Positions 26,482 to 34,770 of a stretch of DNA of 64,000 nt are shown here, piece by piece. The DNA lies in assembly GCA_014163555.1 (NCBI GenBank), contig JACJGO010000006.1, positions 124,001 through 188,000 on the forward strand, given 5' to 3'. The DNA is from Flavisolibacter longurius (GTDB taxonomy: Bacteria; Bacteroidota; Bacteroidia; Chitinophagales; Chitinophagaceae). Every line of letters starts with the position of its first letter. Positions within the stretch are counted from its first letter, which is position 1. The notes under the pieces were generated by a model that was not told where the DNA came from, did not search any database, and saw only the letters and a program-made list of their open reading frames with translations. Made by a program: the position numbers and the translations under genes.

Positions 26482-27621
26482 CTACCCAATAGCCCCCTTC
26501 AAATCTTCAATCAAGTCATCCGCATCTTCCACGCCAACGCTTAACCGGATCAAAGAATCGCTCAAGCCATTTTTTATACGTTCTTCCCGAGGGATGGAGG
26601 CATGTGTCATGGATGCCGGGTGATTGATCAGCGATTCCACACCGCCCAGACTTTCCGCCAGCGAAAACAATTTCGTTGACGACAGCACACGTTTGGCCTC
26701 GTCCACGCTGTCGTTTTTTAGTTCAAAACTCATCATGCCGCCAAAATCACGCATTTGTTTTTTGGCAATGGCATAGTTGGGATGATCTTCAAATCCGCAC
26801 CAGTACACCCGTCCCACTTTAGGATGGTTGCGCAACCAGTGGGCGATGGCTCTTCCGTTTTCACTGTGCCGCTGCATGCGCAGGTGCAGGGTTTTAATGC
26901 CACGCAGCACCAGGAAACAGTCCATGGGGCCAGGCACAGCGCCGCAGCTTTTTTGGATAAAATAAAGTTGATCACGCAACTCCTGACTGTTCATCATCAG
27001 CGCACCCTGAATTACATCGCTGTGACCGCCGAGGTATTTGGTGGCCGAATGCATTACAATATCAGCGCCCAGGTCCAGTGGTGTTTGCAGGTAGGGCGAT
27101 GCAAAGGTGTTGTCCACGCAAAGCAGCAGGTTCTTTTCTTTACAGATAAGGGCCAGCGCTTCTATGTCGCAGATATTCATCAGTGGATTGGTAGGCGTTT
27201 CGGCCCACACCAGCTTTGTTTTTTCATTGATGTATTGACGGATCGATTCTGCATCCTGCATGTTTACGTAGTGAAATTTGATCCCGAATTTTTCAAACAC
27301 TTTTGTAAACAACCGGTAGGTGCCGCCGTACATATCGTTGCCGCAGATCACTTCGTCACCGGGCTGCAACAACTTGATCACTGCATCGGTAGCCGCTACG
27401 CCACTGCTGAACGCCAGTCCAAATTTCCCGTTCTCAATTTGTGCATAGGCGGTTTCCAACGCGGTGCGGGTTGGATTCTGGCTACGGGCATATTCATAAC
27501 CCTTGTGCGTTGCCGGGGCTTCCTGCACATAGGTACTCGTTTGATAGATGGGTGTCATGATAGCGCCAGTGCTCGGATCGGGTTCCATGCCAGCATGGAT
27601 GAATTTCGTTCCTGTCTTCAT
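26482..27621 (-). CDS. metB: Cystathionine gamma-synthase/lyase, PLP-dependent
   Basis: 379 residues, full length for the Cys/Met metabolism PLP family. Seen are YEYARSQNPTRTALE, FSSGVAATDAV, WAETPTNPLMN, VDNTFASPY and the Schiff-base lysine Lys195 in HSATKYLGGHSD, plus the closing RLSVGVEDADDLIEDL. The family covers cystathionine gamma-synthase, cystathionine gamma-lyase and methionine gamma-lyase. The overall pattern fits gamma-synthase/lyase, but sequence alone does not separate them, so the symbol is provisional. Cytoplasmic, methionine-cysteine interconversion. Single gene with its own terminator. Confidence 0.88.
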   Translation of the reverse strand: MKTGTKFIHAGMEPDPSTGAIMTPIYQTSTYVQEAPATHKGYEYARSQNPTRTALETAYAQIENGKFGLAFSSGVAATDAVIKLLQPGDEVICGNDMYGGTYRLFTKVFEKFGIKFHYVNMQDAESIRQYINEKTKLVWAETPTNPLMNICDIEALALICKEKNLLLCVDNTFASPYLQTPLDLGADIVMHSATKYLGGHSDVIQGALMMNSQELRDQLYFIQKSCGAVPGPMDCFLVLRGIKTLHLRMQRHSENGRAIAHWLRNHPKVGRVYWCGFEDHPNYAIAKKQMRDFGGMMSFELKNDSVDEAKRVLSSTKLFSLAESLGGVESLINHPASMTHASIPREERIKNGLSDSLIRLSVGVEDADDLIEDLKGAIG

Positions 27622-27892
27622 GTGTTGAATTTAAGCAGCAAAAGTACTGAATGGTACGGGGTGCGTAATGCGGAATGCAAACTGTTTTGAAACAGCTAGC
27701 AACAATAGGTTCGGATAGATCAGTATTCAAGTAACTAAGCATTCAAAATGATCTGCACAAATGAATAACACAACATGCGCATTGCAACCGGCCGCAACTA
27801 TTCACCTTTCCTTAACCATAGCAGCTTAAACACAACAATGGTTTTTTCTTCTTAAAACTGTATTCGTGATGTAACAATTAAAATCATCCACT

Positions 27893-28312
27893 ATGAAAAG
27901 AATCCTTACGCTTTTGCTTGCAGTGAGTACCCTTACGGTAGTGCAGGCACAATCTTCCCGCTCCCATCCAAATGACCGCAGTACAAACCGGGATGTCATT
28001 CTTGGTGATCGCAACGACAGGAACGACCGCAATGAGCGTTACGACAAACGGTATGAAAACAACACCCGCTATTCATACGCATTTAGTGCCCGTGAACGCG
28101 ACAAGCAAATTGACCGCATCAACAAAGATTACGACAAGCGCATCCGGCAGGTAGAACGGGACCGGCGTATGCGTTCTTCTGAAAAATCGTACAAGTTGCG
28201 GCAACTGGAAGCAGAGCGCCGCCAGGAGATCCGCGAGGTTTGGGATCGTTTCCAAAGCCGCAACAATTCGCACAACGACAACCGGTACAACACCGAGAAG
28301 CGCCGTTGGTAA
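27893..28312 (+). CDS. Secreted, highly charged Arg/Asp/Asn-rich protein
   Basis: 139 residues. The signal peptide (residues 1-20) ends at VQAQ. The mature part is almost wholly polar: an RNDRNDRNERYDKRYENN stretch, then a helical, coiled-coil-like part (residues ~65-120, KQIDRINKDYDKRIRQVERD ... LRQLEAERRQEIREVWDRF). It is probably periplasmic. Function unknown; the helical part resembles short periplasmic chaperone-like or DUF-type proteins seen beside stress genes. Followed by a strong terminator. Confidence 0.8.
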   Translation: MKRILTLLLAVSTLTVVQAQSSRSHPNDRSTNRDVILGDRNDRNDRNERYDKRYENNTRYSYAFSARERDKQIDRINKDYDKRIRQVERDRRMRSSEKSYKLRQLEAERRQEIREVWDRFQSRNNSHNDNRYNTEKRRW

Positions 28313-28342
28313 CCTATCGAATTTTACAAATCCTATGAAAGC

Positions 28343-28369
28343 AGCCCCGCTCTGGCGGGGCTTTCTTTT
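28343..28369 (+). terminator. Rho-independent terminator
   Basis: AGCCCCGC, loop TCTG, GCGGGGCT (28343-28362), then TTCTTTT. It lies 30 bases after the stop of the charged secreted protein gene. Confidence 0.9.
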
Positions 28370-28437
28370 ACGGCCCGAAATAAATCCGAAACAGCAAGGC
28401 TACATGTGAGCGCAGGCTTTTATGCACCTTTGTTACT

Positions 28438-29088
28438 ATGGAGTTTCCGCTACACCTGCAAACAATTCCGCTACAGTCAGCACCAGTTTCCTTATACGTG
28501 CCCGATGCGGCGGCCGTTCGTGCGGCTTATGAGGAGGGGAAGATGCCGTTTCCCTACTGGTCGCAGGTGTGGCCGGCTGCCATAGCCCTGGCGCAGTTTC
28601 TGGCGATACACCCGGAATACATTGCCAGGAAAAACATCGTTGAACTGGGAGCCGGCCTGGGATTGCCATCGCTGGTGGCCGCTTCTTATGCGGGTACCGT
28701 ACTGTGTACCGACATTGCCCCCGAAGCAGTAGCCATTGTGGAAAAATCTGTAAAGAAGATGGGGTTGGAAAACGTATGTGCGATGGCGATAGACTGGTCA
28801 AATCTTCCCAAAGAGTTTTCAGCCGATGTTTTGATCCTGAGCGATATCAACTACGAGCCGGCAGCTTTCGGGCAATTACAAAAGTTAGTGAACCGTTTCC
28901 TGCAAAACGGTTCCCTCATTTTACTCAGCACCCCACAGCGCCTGATGGCAAAAGAGTTTGTCCTGCCCTTATTGCAACATTACTCGTTTCAGGAGGAGAT
29001 TTCGGTAGAACATAACGGCAGCCTCGTACCCACTACTGTTTTGGTATTGGAAAAAGGGCTGCCCTCAGAAACAAAACAAGCGCAGTAA
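28438..29088 (+). CDS. SAM-dependent methyltransferase, lysine-methyltransferase-like (Methyltransf_16)
   Basis: 216 residues. Motif I is VELGAGLGLPSLVAAS (residues ~63-78). The acidic end of the second strand is CTDIAPEA. A later ILSDINYEP matches the (D/E)xxY motif region of METTL20/ETF-beta lysine and nicotinamide methyltransferase-like enzymes. It probably methylates a protein side chain in the cytoplasm; the target is unknown. Its stop codon sits inside the terminator hairpin shared with the convergent aldo/keto reductase gene. Confidence 0.85.
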   Translation: MEFPLHLQTIPLQSAPVSLYVPDAAAVRAAYEEGKMPFPYWSQVWPAAIALAQFLAIHPEYIARKNIVELGAGLGLPSLVAASYAGTVLCTDIAPEAVAIVEKSVKKMGLENVCAMAIDWSNLPKEFSADVLILSDINYEPAAFGQLQKLVNRFLQNGSLILLSTPQRLMAKEFVLPLLQHYSFQEEISVEHNGSLVPTTVLVLEKGLPSETKQAQ

Positions 29089-29113
29089 TCAACTGCGCTT
29101 GGAATTTATTTTA
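29077..29113. terminator. Bidirectional terminator between convergent genes
   Basis: AAGCGCAGT, loop AATCA, ACTGCGCTT (29078-29100), with TTTATTTTATT on the right and an A-rich left side. It overlaps the stop codon of the methyltransferase gene and serves both converging genes. Confidence 0.8.
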
Positions 29114-30139
29114 TTAAACCACTACAGGGTTCAACGCCGTATTCTGTCGCTGATGCCAGTAAGGATAGATAGGCCGTTGTGCACTTGCCTGGTCAAGCCT
29201 GGCTACTTGCTGCGGACTCAGGCTCCAGCCGGTTACGGCCAGGTTTTGCCGCAACTGTTCCTCTGTGCGGGCACCAATGATAATGTTGGCAACCGTGGGT
29301 CGTTGCAGCAACCAATTCAGTGCTACCTGCGGAATGGTTTTATCAACTTCTTTGCTCACTTCTTCCAGCGCATCCACCACATTGTACAGGTATTCATCTG
29401 GTACTTCGGGCCCTGTACCCGGAATGTTCTTTAGTCTTGTTCCTTCCGGTACGGTTTGCCCGCGGCGAAGCTTTCCTGTCAGGCGTCCCCAACCCAAAGG
29501 GCTCCATACCATGGTGCCGATCTTTTGATCCAACGCCAGCGGCATCAGCTCCCATTCAAACTCACGGCCGATGAGTGAGTAATAAGCCTGGTGAGCAATG
29601 TATTTACTCCAGCCATAACGCTCCGATATCGACAAAGACTTCATCAGGTGCCAGCCCGAAAAATTAGAGCAGGCAATGTAGCGCACCTTGCCACTTCGCA
29701 CCAGCGTGTCCAGTGTATTAAGTGTTTCTTCTACAGGGGTAACGCCATCAAAGCCGTGCATGTGGTAAACGTCGATGTAATCGGTTTGCAGCCGGCGTAA
29801 ACTTTCCTCGCATTGTTTGATCAGGTGATGACGGGAAGAACCAAAATCATTGGGGCCGCTGCCCATGGGAAAGGTGCCTTTTGTGGAAATAAAAACATTC
29901 TGACGGATGCCTTTCAGCGCTTCGCCCAGCACTTCCTCCGAGCCACCACGGGAATAGGTATTCGCCGTATCAAAAAAGTTAATACCCGCATCCAGGCAAA
30001 TGCCAATCAGTCGTTTGGCTTCGTCTACATCGGTACTGCCCCAGGCCTTGAAAAAATCGGTGCCGCCGGCAAATGTTGCCGTACCAAAACTGAGCGCTGA
30101 AACCCGTAAGCCTGAATTGCCGAGCTGTCTGTATTCCAT
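29114..30139 (-). CDS. Aldo/keto reductase
   Basis: 341 residues from ATG 30139; a TTG two codons upstream is less likely. It has the (beta/alpha)8 NADPH-reductase pattern: MEYRQLGNSGLRVSALSFGT, then GINFFDTANTYSRGGSEE (catalytic Asp and Tyr), STKG (Lys), YHMHGFD (His), and the late cofactor loop TVANIIIGARTEEQLRQNL. This is the Tas/YajO-like branch. It is cytoplasmic and reduces aldehydes or ketones; the substrate is not predictable. Confidence 0.92.
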   Translation of the reverse strand: MEYRQLGNSGLRVSALSFGTATFAGGTDFFKAWGSTDVDEAKRLIGICLDAGINFFDTANTYSRGGSEEVLGEALKGIRQNVFISTKGTFPMGSGPNDFGSSRHHLIKQCEESLRRLQTDYIDVYHMHGFDGVTPVEETLNTLDTLVRSGKVRYIACSNFSGWHLMKSLSISERYGWSKYIAHQAYYSLIGREFEWELMPLALDQKIGTMVWSPLGWGRLTGKLRRGQTVPEGTRLKNIPGTGPEVPDEYLYNVVDALEEVSKEVDKTIPQVALNWLLQRPTVANIIIGARTEEQLRQNLAVTGWSLSPQQVARLDQASAQRPIYPYWHQRQNTALNPVVV

Positions 30140-30233
30140 ATCCAATTCTTTCTTTCAAAAGTAAAGGCAGATCAAAAAATGTTTCGATCTGCCTTCCAAT
30201 ACAAACCTTCTTATTCAAGCCGATCTGAAAAAT

Positions 30234-30440
30234 CTAGCTGTTATTGCGGTGATTACTGCTGAGCCGGTCGCCGGATTTGCGCAGGTCTTCACTGTATTGG
30301 TCTTCTTCCTGTTCGATATTTTCGCCGCGGTTGTTCTGTGCACCGGTTTGTGTGGTTTGCTGCTGGTTGCCCACACTGCTGTTATCCTTGCGGCTGTCCA
30401 AATTGCTTTCCTGATTGCGGTTGTCATTGTTCTTTGCCAT
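30234..30440 (-). CDS. Small hydrophilic Asn/Gln/Ser/Asp-rich protein
   Basis: 68 residues from ATG 30440 (MAKNNDNRNQ). It is nearly free of hydrophobic residues and likely disordered: ESNLDSRKDNSSVGNQQQTT, then a short acidic helix (NIEQEEDQYSEDLRKSG). No signal peptide. Its composition matches another small protein at 34452-34667. Such proteins in this phylum are often stress-related, but that is inference. Confidence 0.65.
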   Translation of the reverse strand: MAKNNDNRNQESNLDSRKDNSSVGNQQQTTQTGAQNNRGENIEQEEDQYSEDLRKSGDRLSSNHRNNS

Positions 30441-30536
30441 ACACAAAAAATTTAGACAGGTATAGCCGTAAAAACAGTGCCATTGTGCAGCAAAAAAGTT
30501 GCGATGATTAGGCAGTAGAGGAGAAGATGGAAATCA

Positions 30537-31241
30537 TTAGGACAACTGTAGCCGCTTCATCAGTTCATCTTTGTATGTTGAGCCCACGGGTATTTGCTGC
30601 GGCCCTATTTCAATGATATTCCCTTGCAGGGCACTGATCTTATCCAGGGCAATGATATAGGAGCGGTGTACTCGAAGAAAACGGTCGGCCGGCAGCAAGT
30701 CTTCCATCAATTTTAAATGCGCACTGATGAGCATAGGGCGTTCCTTTAAAAAAAGTTTTGAAAAATCTTTCAAGGCCTCCACATATAGGATGTCGTCAAA
30801 CAAAACTTTTACCAACCGGTTGTCCTGTTTAAGAAAGACATGATCCGTTGTTGTCGGTGTTGTCGCTGTTGCACTGTTGGGTGCCTGCAGATGTTCCACT
30901 TTTTGTACCGCTTCCCGAAAACGCTCTTCCGTAATGGGCTTTACGAGGTAATCCACCGCCCTCAGGTCAAAGGCCTTAGCTGCATATTCGGCATAGGCTG
31001 TGGTGAACACAACCTGTGGTGGATTTTTTAAGGCCGAAAGAAATTCAATACCGGTTTTGTCTGGCATGTTGATGTCCAGGAAAATAACATCCACATCATT
31101 TTGATAAAGTGATTCATAGGCCTCGGCTACGCAGCGGCATTGCGCAGCCACTTCCCAGTTGGCAAGACGTGATACATACATCATCACCAACTCCCGGGCC
31201 AGCGGTTCATCGTCAACAACAATGCAGCGGATTTTTTTCAT
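30537..31241 (-). CDS. LytTR-family response regulator
   Basis: 234 residues. Receiver domain 1-~120 with Asp10/Asp11 and phospho-acceptor Asp56 in IFLDINMP, the TTAYAEYAAKAF segment and Lys in YLVKPITEERF. A Gln/Thr linker follows, then a LytTR DNA-binding domain (~135-234) with the FLRVHRSYIIALDKI core. It should bind direct repeats at target promoters when phosphorylated. Its ATG overlaps the kinase stop codon (ATGA at 31238-31241), so the pair is translated together. Confidence 0.93.
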   Translation of the reverse strand: MKKIRCIVVDDEPLARELVMMYVSRLANWEVAAQCRCVAEAYESLYQNDVDVIFLDINMPDKTGIEFLSALKNPPQVVFTTAYAEYAAKAFDLRAVDYLVKPITEERFREAVQKVEHLQAPNSATATTPTTTDHVFLKQDNRLVKVLFDDILYVEALKDFSKLFLKERPMLISAHLKLMEDLLPADRFLRVHRSYIIALDKISALQGNIIEIGPQQIPVGSTYKDELMKRLQLS

Positions 31242-32344
31242 GTCAGCGGAAAGCTTAATTGAAACAAATAAACACCATTTCCGGCGCTTGCTGCATAACG
31301 GGCTTTATTGCCAAAATAGTGTTGCAGCCGGCGTTGCATGTTCTGCAAGCCAATGCCGCCCACAGGGCCTTCCTGCTTTGTATCAAAACTGTTTTCGATG
31401 GTAACCTGGAGCAAGCCACCATTGGCCTTGATGTTGGTAATGATCTTGCTTCCTGCTTTATCTGTGGTGTATTTAAAAGCATTCTCCAAGGCCGGCATAA
31501 ACAGGAGGGGTGGTATGGTGTAAGCAGCATTATCACTTTCAAATTGCAGGGCTACACGGGTTTCGTTCAGGCGCAGTTTTTCCAGTTCAATATAATCTTT
31601 CAGCAATTGGACTTCCTTTTCCAACAGAATTTTTTCATCGCCTGTTTCGTAAAGTGTATAGCGCATAAATCCCGACAGGCGGGCCAGTGTAGCCGCCGCC
31701 TGCTCGTTGCGTTGCGCCACCACCAGGGCGTAAATGTTGTTGAGCGTATTGAAAAGAAAATGCGGATTGACCTGTGATTTCAGGAAGTTGAATTCCAGTT
31801 GCAGGTTGTCTTTGGCCAGTTGCAGTTGTTGCACGGCCTGCCGAAAATAACTGCGTCCGATTTTAATAGCGATAGGTAAACTAAGCTGGATAATTAAATG
31901 ATACAACAGGCCTCCGGTGACCACACGGATAAAAACAATGCTGGGAAAACTGCGTTGCAGGAACTGGTAATAGTCAGGAATGCTGGCAGCAAACCGATTC
32001 ATACAAGGTTCGCAGTTGTTCAGGATCAGGATATCGCCCCAGGAATCCAGCACCGCAATAAAAACCACCCATAGGATAAACAGGAAACCTCCCTGAATCC
32101 ATTTCCGTTTTTGGAAAAAACAGGGCACAATCCAATACATCAGCAGGTAAAACGCAACGGCAAACGTGATTGTATTTTTAATGGCCAACAGGTAAGTGCC
32201 CGGCGTTCCTTTTACCGCATTAAATGAAATGGTGTTGAAATAATAAACACTGGCAGCAAACAGCAGCCAGAACACAATGTGAATAGCAACGCGGTAGCGA
32301 ATATCCGTATACGTTTTTTCAAAAGGATCTTTTCTGCGAATCAT
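31238..32344 (-). CDS. LytS-type sensor histidine kinase (His_kinase family)
   Basis: 368 residues. Four membrane helices lie in the first ~160 residues with no large sensory domain. The phospho-acceptor region is KSQVNPHFLFNTLNNIYAL with His195, and the ATPase part has the N box PALENAFKY and the G box GGIGLQNMQRRL. Cys111 and Cys114 (NNCEPCMNR) in a short outside loop could sense redox or bind metal; this is speculation. Works with the overlapping LytTR regulator. Divergent from the CPBP protease gene. Confidence 0.93.
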   Translation of the reverse strand: MIRRKDPFEKTYTDIRYRVAIHIVFWLLFAASVYYFNTISFNAVKGTPGTYLLAIKNTITFAVAFYLLMYWIVPCFFQKRKWIQGGFLFILWVVFIAVLDSWGDILILNNCEPCMNRFAASIPDYYQFLQRSFPSIVFIRVVTGGLLYHLIIQLSLPIAIKIGRSYFRQAVQQLQLAKDNLQLEFNFLKSQVNPHFLFNTLNNIYALVVAQRNEQAAATLARLSGFMRYTLYETGDEKILLEKEVQLLKDYIELEKLRLNETRVALQFESDNAAYTIPPLLFMPALENAFKYTTDKAGSKIITNIKANGGLLQVTIENSFDTKQEGPVGGIGLQNMQRRLQHYFGNKARYAASAGNGVYLFQLSFPLT

Positions 32345-32556
32345 ACACTAAAGCTGCGACTTCTTTTTCAAGCCAAGTGCGAAGAACCGACGAATTCCAG
32401 TGCTTTTCCAACAAAGGCATGTTTTCAGCCAACCAATAAATGTTATTTCACTTCGTTGCTGTTTACGCCTCCTGTGTTGCTGTTTGTGTCCACTCTGTCG
32501 ATCTCTTTTGTACAGGTCTTTGCATTGTTTTCATTTCGTGCTTCTAAACCTGCAAC

Positions 32557-33381
32557 ATGAAAAAGGAAAATTCCCTTGTTCCCTTCCTGCTAAAAATTGC
32601 ACTGGCCCTTGTGTTGGGATTTGCTGCCATTGTGGTGAGCGGTCTGCTTTACAAGCACATTCCCATAAGGCCTTATTTTCCGTTTATTGCCGAAGCCTTG
32701 TTAATTGGTATTACGGTGTGGTTGTATGGAAAAGAAAGGCAAAAACTTTTTCCGCTGGGATTAACACCAACAGCAAAAAACCTTGGCTTTTTGTTTTTAG
32801 GACTTCTCATCGGTGTTGTTGCCATGCTGAGCGTTTCCTGGCTGCGTACCTGTTACACTGGCGAAGAATGGCAGGTTTCAACGGCAATCGATGTAGGTGC
32901 ATTGGGCAAAAGCCTTTATTATATTCTGCCCACCGTAATGGTGCAGGAGCTTATGTTCCGCGGTTATCTCTTCACCAAAACCATCAACCGCTTTGGTGTA
33001 GTTTGGTCCAATGTTATTTTCGCTTTTATATTTATGTTGGTGCACGTGTTGGACAGCAATGTGCTTCAGCAGCCGGTGCAAGCTCTTTTCCTCTCTATTA
33101 CCATACCGGTGGGTCATCTTTGGTTTGCAACAGCCTTGCTTCGTTCCAGGACCTTATTATTTCCCATCGGTTTACACTGGGGCAACAACTGGGCGGTGCA
33201 GCATCTCGTGGGCAAGTCTGACAATTCCCAAACCCTGTTTTTCCTTACAGGTGAGCCGCTGTATACAACATGGTTGCCATTTGTTATCCTGCTACTCATA
33301 TTCAACTTTTTCTTTTTATTGGTGGCGCTGGCGACTTGGAAATGGCGTTGGTCATTTCGTGCAAAACCAACAGCAGGCTAA
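32557..33381 (+). CDS. CPBP-family intramembrane protein (CAAX protease-like)
   Basis: 274 residues with about seven to eight membrane helices. The family motifs are at VMVQELMFRGYLF (residues 128-139), FAFIFMLVH with His163, and LHWGNN with His207. The first Glu of the usual EExxxR motif is Gln130 here, while Glu131 and Arg135 are kept. That may weaken or change the catalysis. Members include CAAX prenyl proteases and bacteriocin-immunity (Abi) proteins. Inner membrane. Confidence 0.85.
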   Translation: MKKENSLVPFLLKIALALVLGFAAIVVSGLLYKHIPIRPYFPFIAEALLIGITVWLYGKERQKLFPLGLTPTAKNLGFLFLGLLIGVVAMLSVSWLRTCYTGEEWQVSTAIDVGALGKSLYYILPTVMVQELMFRGYLFTKTINRFGVVWSNVIFAFIFMLVHVLDSNVLQQPVQALFLSITIPVGHLWFATALLRSRTLLFPIGLHWGNNWAVQHLVGKSDNSQTLFFLTGEPLYTTWLPFVILLLIFNFFFLLVALATWKWRWSFRAKPTAG

Positions 33382-33406
33382 TCTACCTTTCTTATCAAAA
33401 AATTAC

Positions 33407-33475
33407 ATGATGATACTTTGGGCTCTTCTAATTGTACTACTGTTTTGCTTACTACCACCTGGGCTATCGTTTTAG
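33407..33475 (+). CDS. Possible one-helix micropeptide, 22 residues
   Basis: It begins 26 bases after the CPBP gene. ATG ATG at 33407 leads to a wholly hydrophobic helix (MMILWALLIVLLFCLLPPG) and a TAG stop. It has the length of a single membrane span. It might be a small partner of the CPBP protein, or chance. Confidence 0.25.
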   Translation: MMILWALLIVLLFCLLPPGLSF

Positions 33476-33640
33476 TAGCTGCGTGGTGTAAAATTTCCGG
33501 GCAACGTCGGGCCGGTTGTACGACGAATGGTTTTCGCTTTGTCAACTAAAGCAGTGAAGCGCTCCTAACAGAATGGTTCACATAAATGTTACGAACAACG
33601 TATTCTTTCAAACCTGTTATCTTGCCGCAAACAATTCTGT

Positions 33641-34366
33641 ATGCCGGTTGCTCATCTTGAAGTTTGTGCTTTCACTATCCAGTCCTGCGCTATTGCCCAG
33701 CGTGCCGGAGCCGTTCGGGTTGAGCTTTGCGATAATCCCATCGAAGGCGGTACCACACCGAGTTGGGGAACCATCCGGCAGGTACGTGAAACCATAGCTA
33801 TCCAGCTTTATCCCATCCTTCGTCCGCGTTCAGGAAATTATTTTTATGATGAAAACGAGTTTGCTATTCTCCGGCACGATATCCAGGCTTGCAAAGATCT
33901 TGGGTGCGATGGCATCTCGGTAGGCGTGGCCACTGTGCAGGCAGAAATTGATACAGAAAGGATGAAGCGTATTGTGGAATGGGCCTACCCTATGAAGGTT
34001 ACTTGTAACCGTGTATTTGATGGGGCGCCTGATCTATTTAAAGCGCTGGAAGATATCATCACCTGTGACTGTGAACGGGTGCTGACTTCGGGCGGGAAAA
34101 CGGCTGCACCCGAAGCCGGTGCGATATTGGCAACACTGGTACAACAGGCGGCCGGTCGTATTTCCATTATGCCCGGCGCCGGCATCAACAGCCATAATCT
34201 TGCTCATTTAAAACAGGAGTGCGGTGCTCACGAATACCATGCATCGGCACGAAGGGTAGCTCCCAACCCGCTAACTTATATCAACACGGCTGTTACCGAT
34301 TATGGCGCTGTTTATATTGCTGATGAAGAGGAAGTGCAGCGAATGGTCGCCATCCTTGCCGGGTAA
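33641..34366 (+). CDS. cutC: CutC-family protein (copper homeostasis)
   Basis: 241 residues, full length for the TIM-barrel CutC family. Seen are LEVCAFTIQSCAIAQRAGAVRVELCDNPIEGGTTPSWG at the N-terminus, then PILRPRSGNYFYDENEF, GVATVQAEID, RVLTSGGK and IMPGAGINSHN. The usual TFHRAFD reads TCNRVFD here. CutC was linked to copper tolerance in E. coli, but its biochemical role remains unsettled. Cytoplasmic; single gene followed by a terminator. Confidence 0.92.
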   Translation: MPVAHLEVCAFTIQSCAIAQRAGAVRVELCDNPIEGGTTPSWGTIRQVRETIAIQLYPILRPRSGNYFYDENEFAILRHDIQACKDLGCDGISVGVATVQAEIDTERMKRIVEWAYPMKVTCNRVFDGAPDLFKALEDIITCDCERVLTSGGKTAAPEAGAILATLVQQAAGRISIMPGAGINSHNLAHLKQECGAHEYHASARRVAPNPLTYINTAVTDYGAVYIADEEEVQRMVAILAG

Positions 34367-34396
34367 AGATTCAATACATGCAGGTAAATACAAAGA

Positions 34397-34424
34397 GTTC
34401 GCAACCGGTTGCGAACCCTTTTTA
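34397..34424 (+). terminator. Terminator of cutC
   Basis: A perfect 20-base palindrome GTTCGCAACC/GGTTGCGAAC (34397-34416) followed by CCTTTTT, 30 bases after the cutC stop. Confidence 0.85.
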
Positions 34425-34451
34425 GTTAGAAAACAAATATGTCTTTACTGC

Positions 34452-34667
34452 TTACGCATTGGCATCGCCACCGGAAGCCCGCTTGCGTCCCTGGTTGGAG
34501 GTGCGGTCGGTGCTGCCCTGGTCCTGGTCGTTACGACCTTGTTTCAGGTCAGAGCGTTCAGGGTTGGGCTGCGATGAAGACGTATCCGATACACGGTCCT
34601 TGGGTTGACCTTTTCCGGAACCACGATTGTTGTTGCTTTTGTTGGCACTGTTTGGCATAGCGTTCAT
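34452..34667 (-). CDS. Small hydrophilic Ser/Asn/Gly/Lys-rich protein
   Basis: 71 residues from ATG 34667; ATG 34658 is an alternative. The frame upstream runs into the PRC-barrel gene and is not coding there. The peptide is disordered and charged (MPNSANKSNNNRGSGKGQPK ... GRKRASGGDANA), with no hydrophobic core. Composition and size match the protein at 30234-30440. Unknown function. Confidence 0.65.
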   Translation of the reverse strand: MNAMPNSANKSNNNRGSGKGQPKDRVSDTSSSQPNPERSDLKQGRNDQDQGSTDRTSNQGRKRASGGDANA

Positions 34668-34734
34668 TTTTAGAAAAAGAACTGTCGAAAAAAAAGTGCC
34701 ATACTCGTGGAAACATTCCTGCAAACCCATAAAA

Positions 34735-34759
34735 AAACGGCAGCGATGTGCTGCCGTTT
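34735..34759 (-). terminator. Terminator of the PRC-barrel gene
   Basis: AAACGGCAGC, loop GATGT, GCTGCCGTTT. On the minus strand it is followed by TTTATGG, forming a U-tract. It lies 12 bases after the stop of the PRC-barrel gene. Confidence 0.85.
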
Positions 34760-34770
34760 CTGAAATCCTA

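Noticed and set aside
26755-27690. 311-codon plus-strand frame opposite the metB-type gene
   Set aside because: Antisense shadow of a well-supported PLP enzyme gene, caused by codon bias leaving the opposite frame open.
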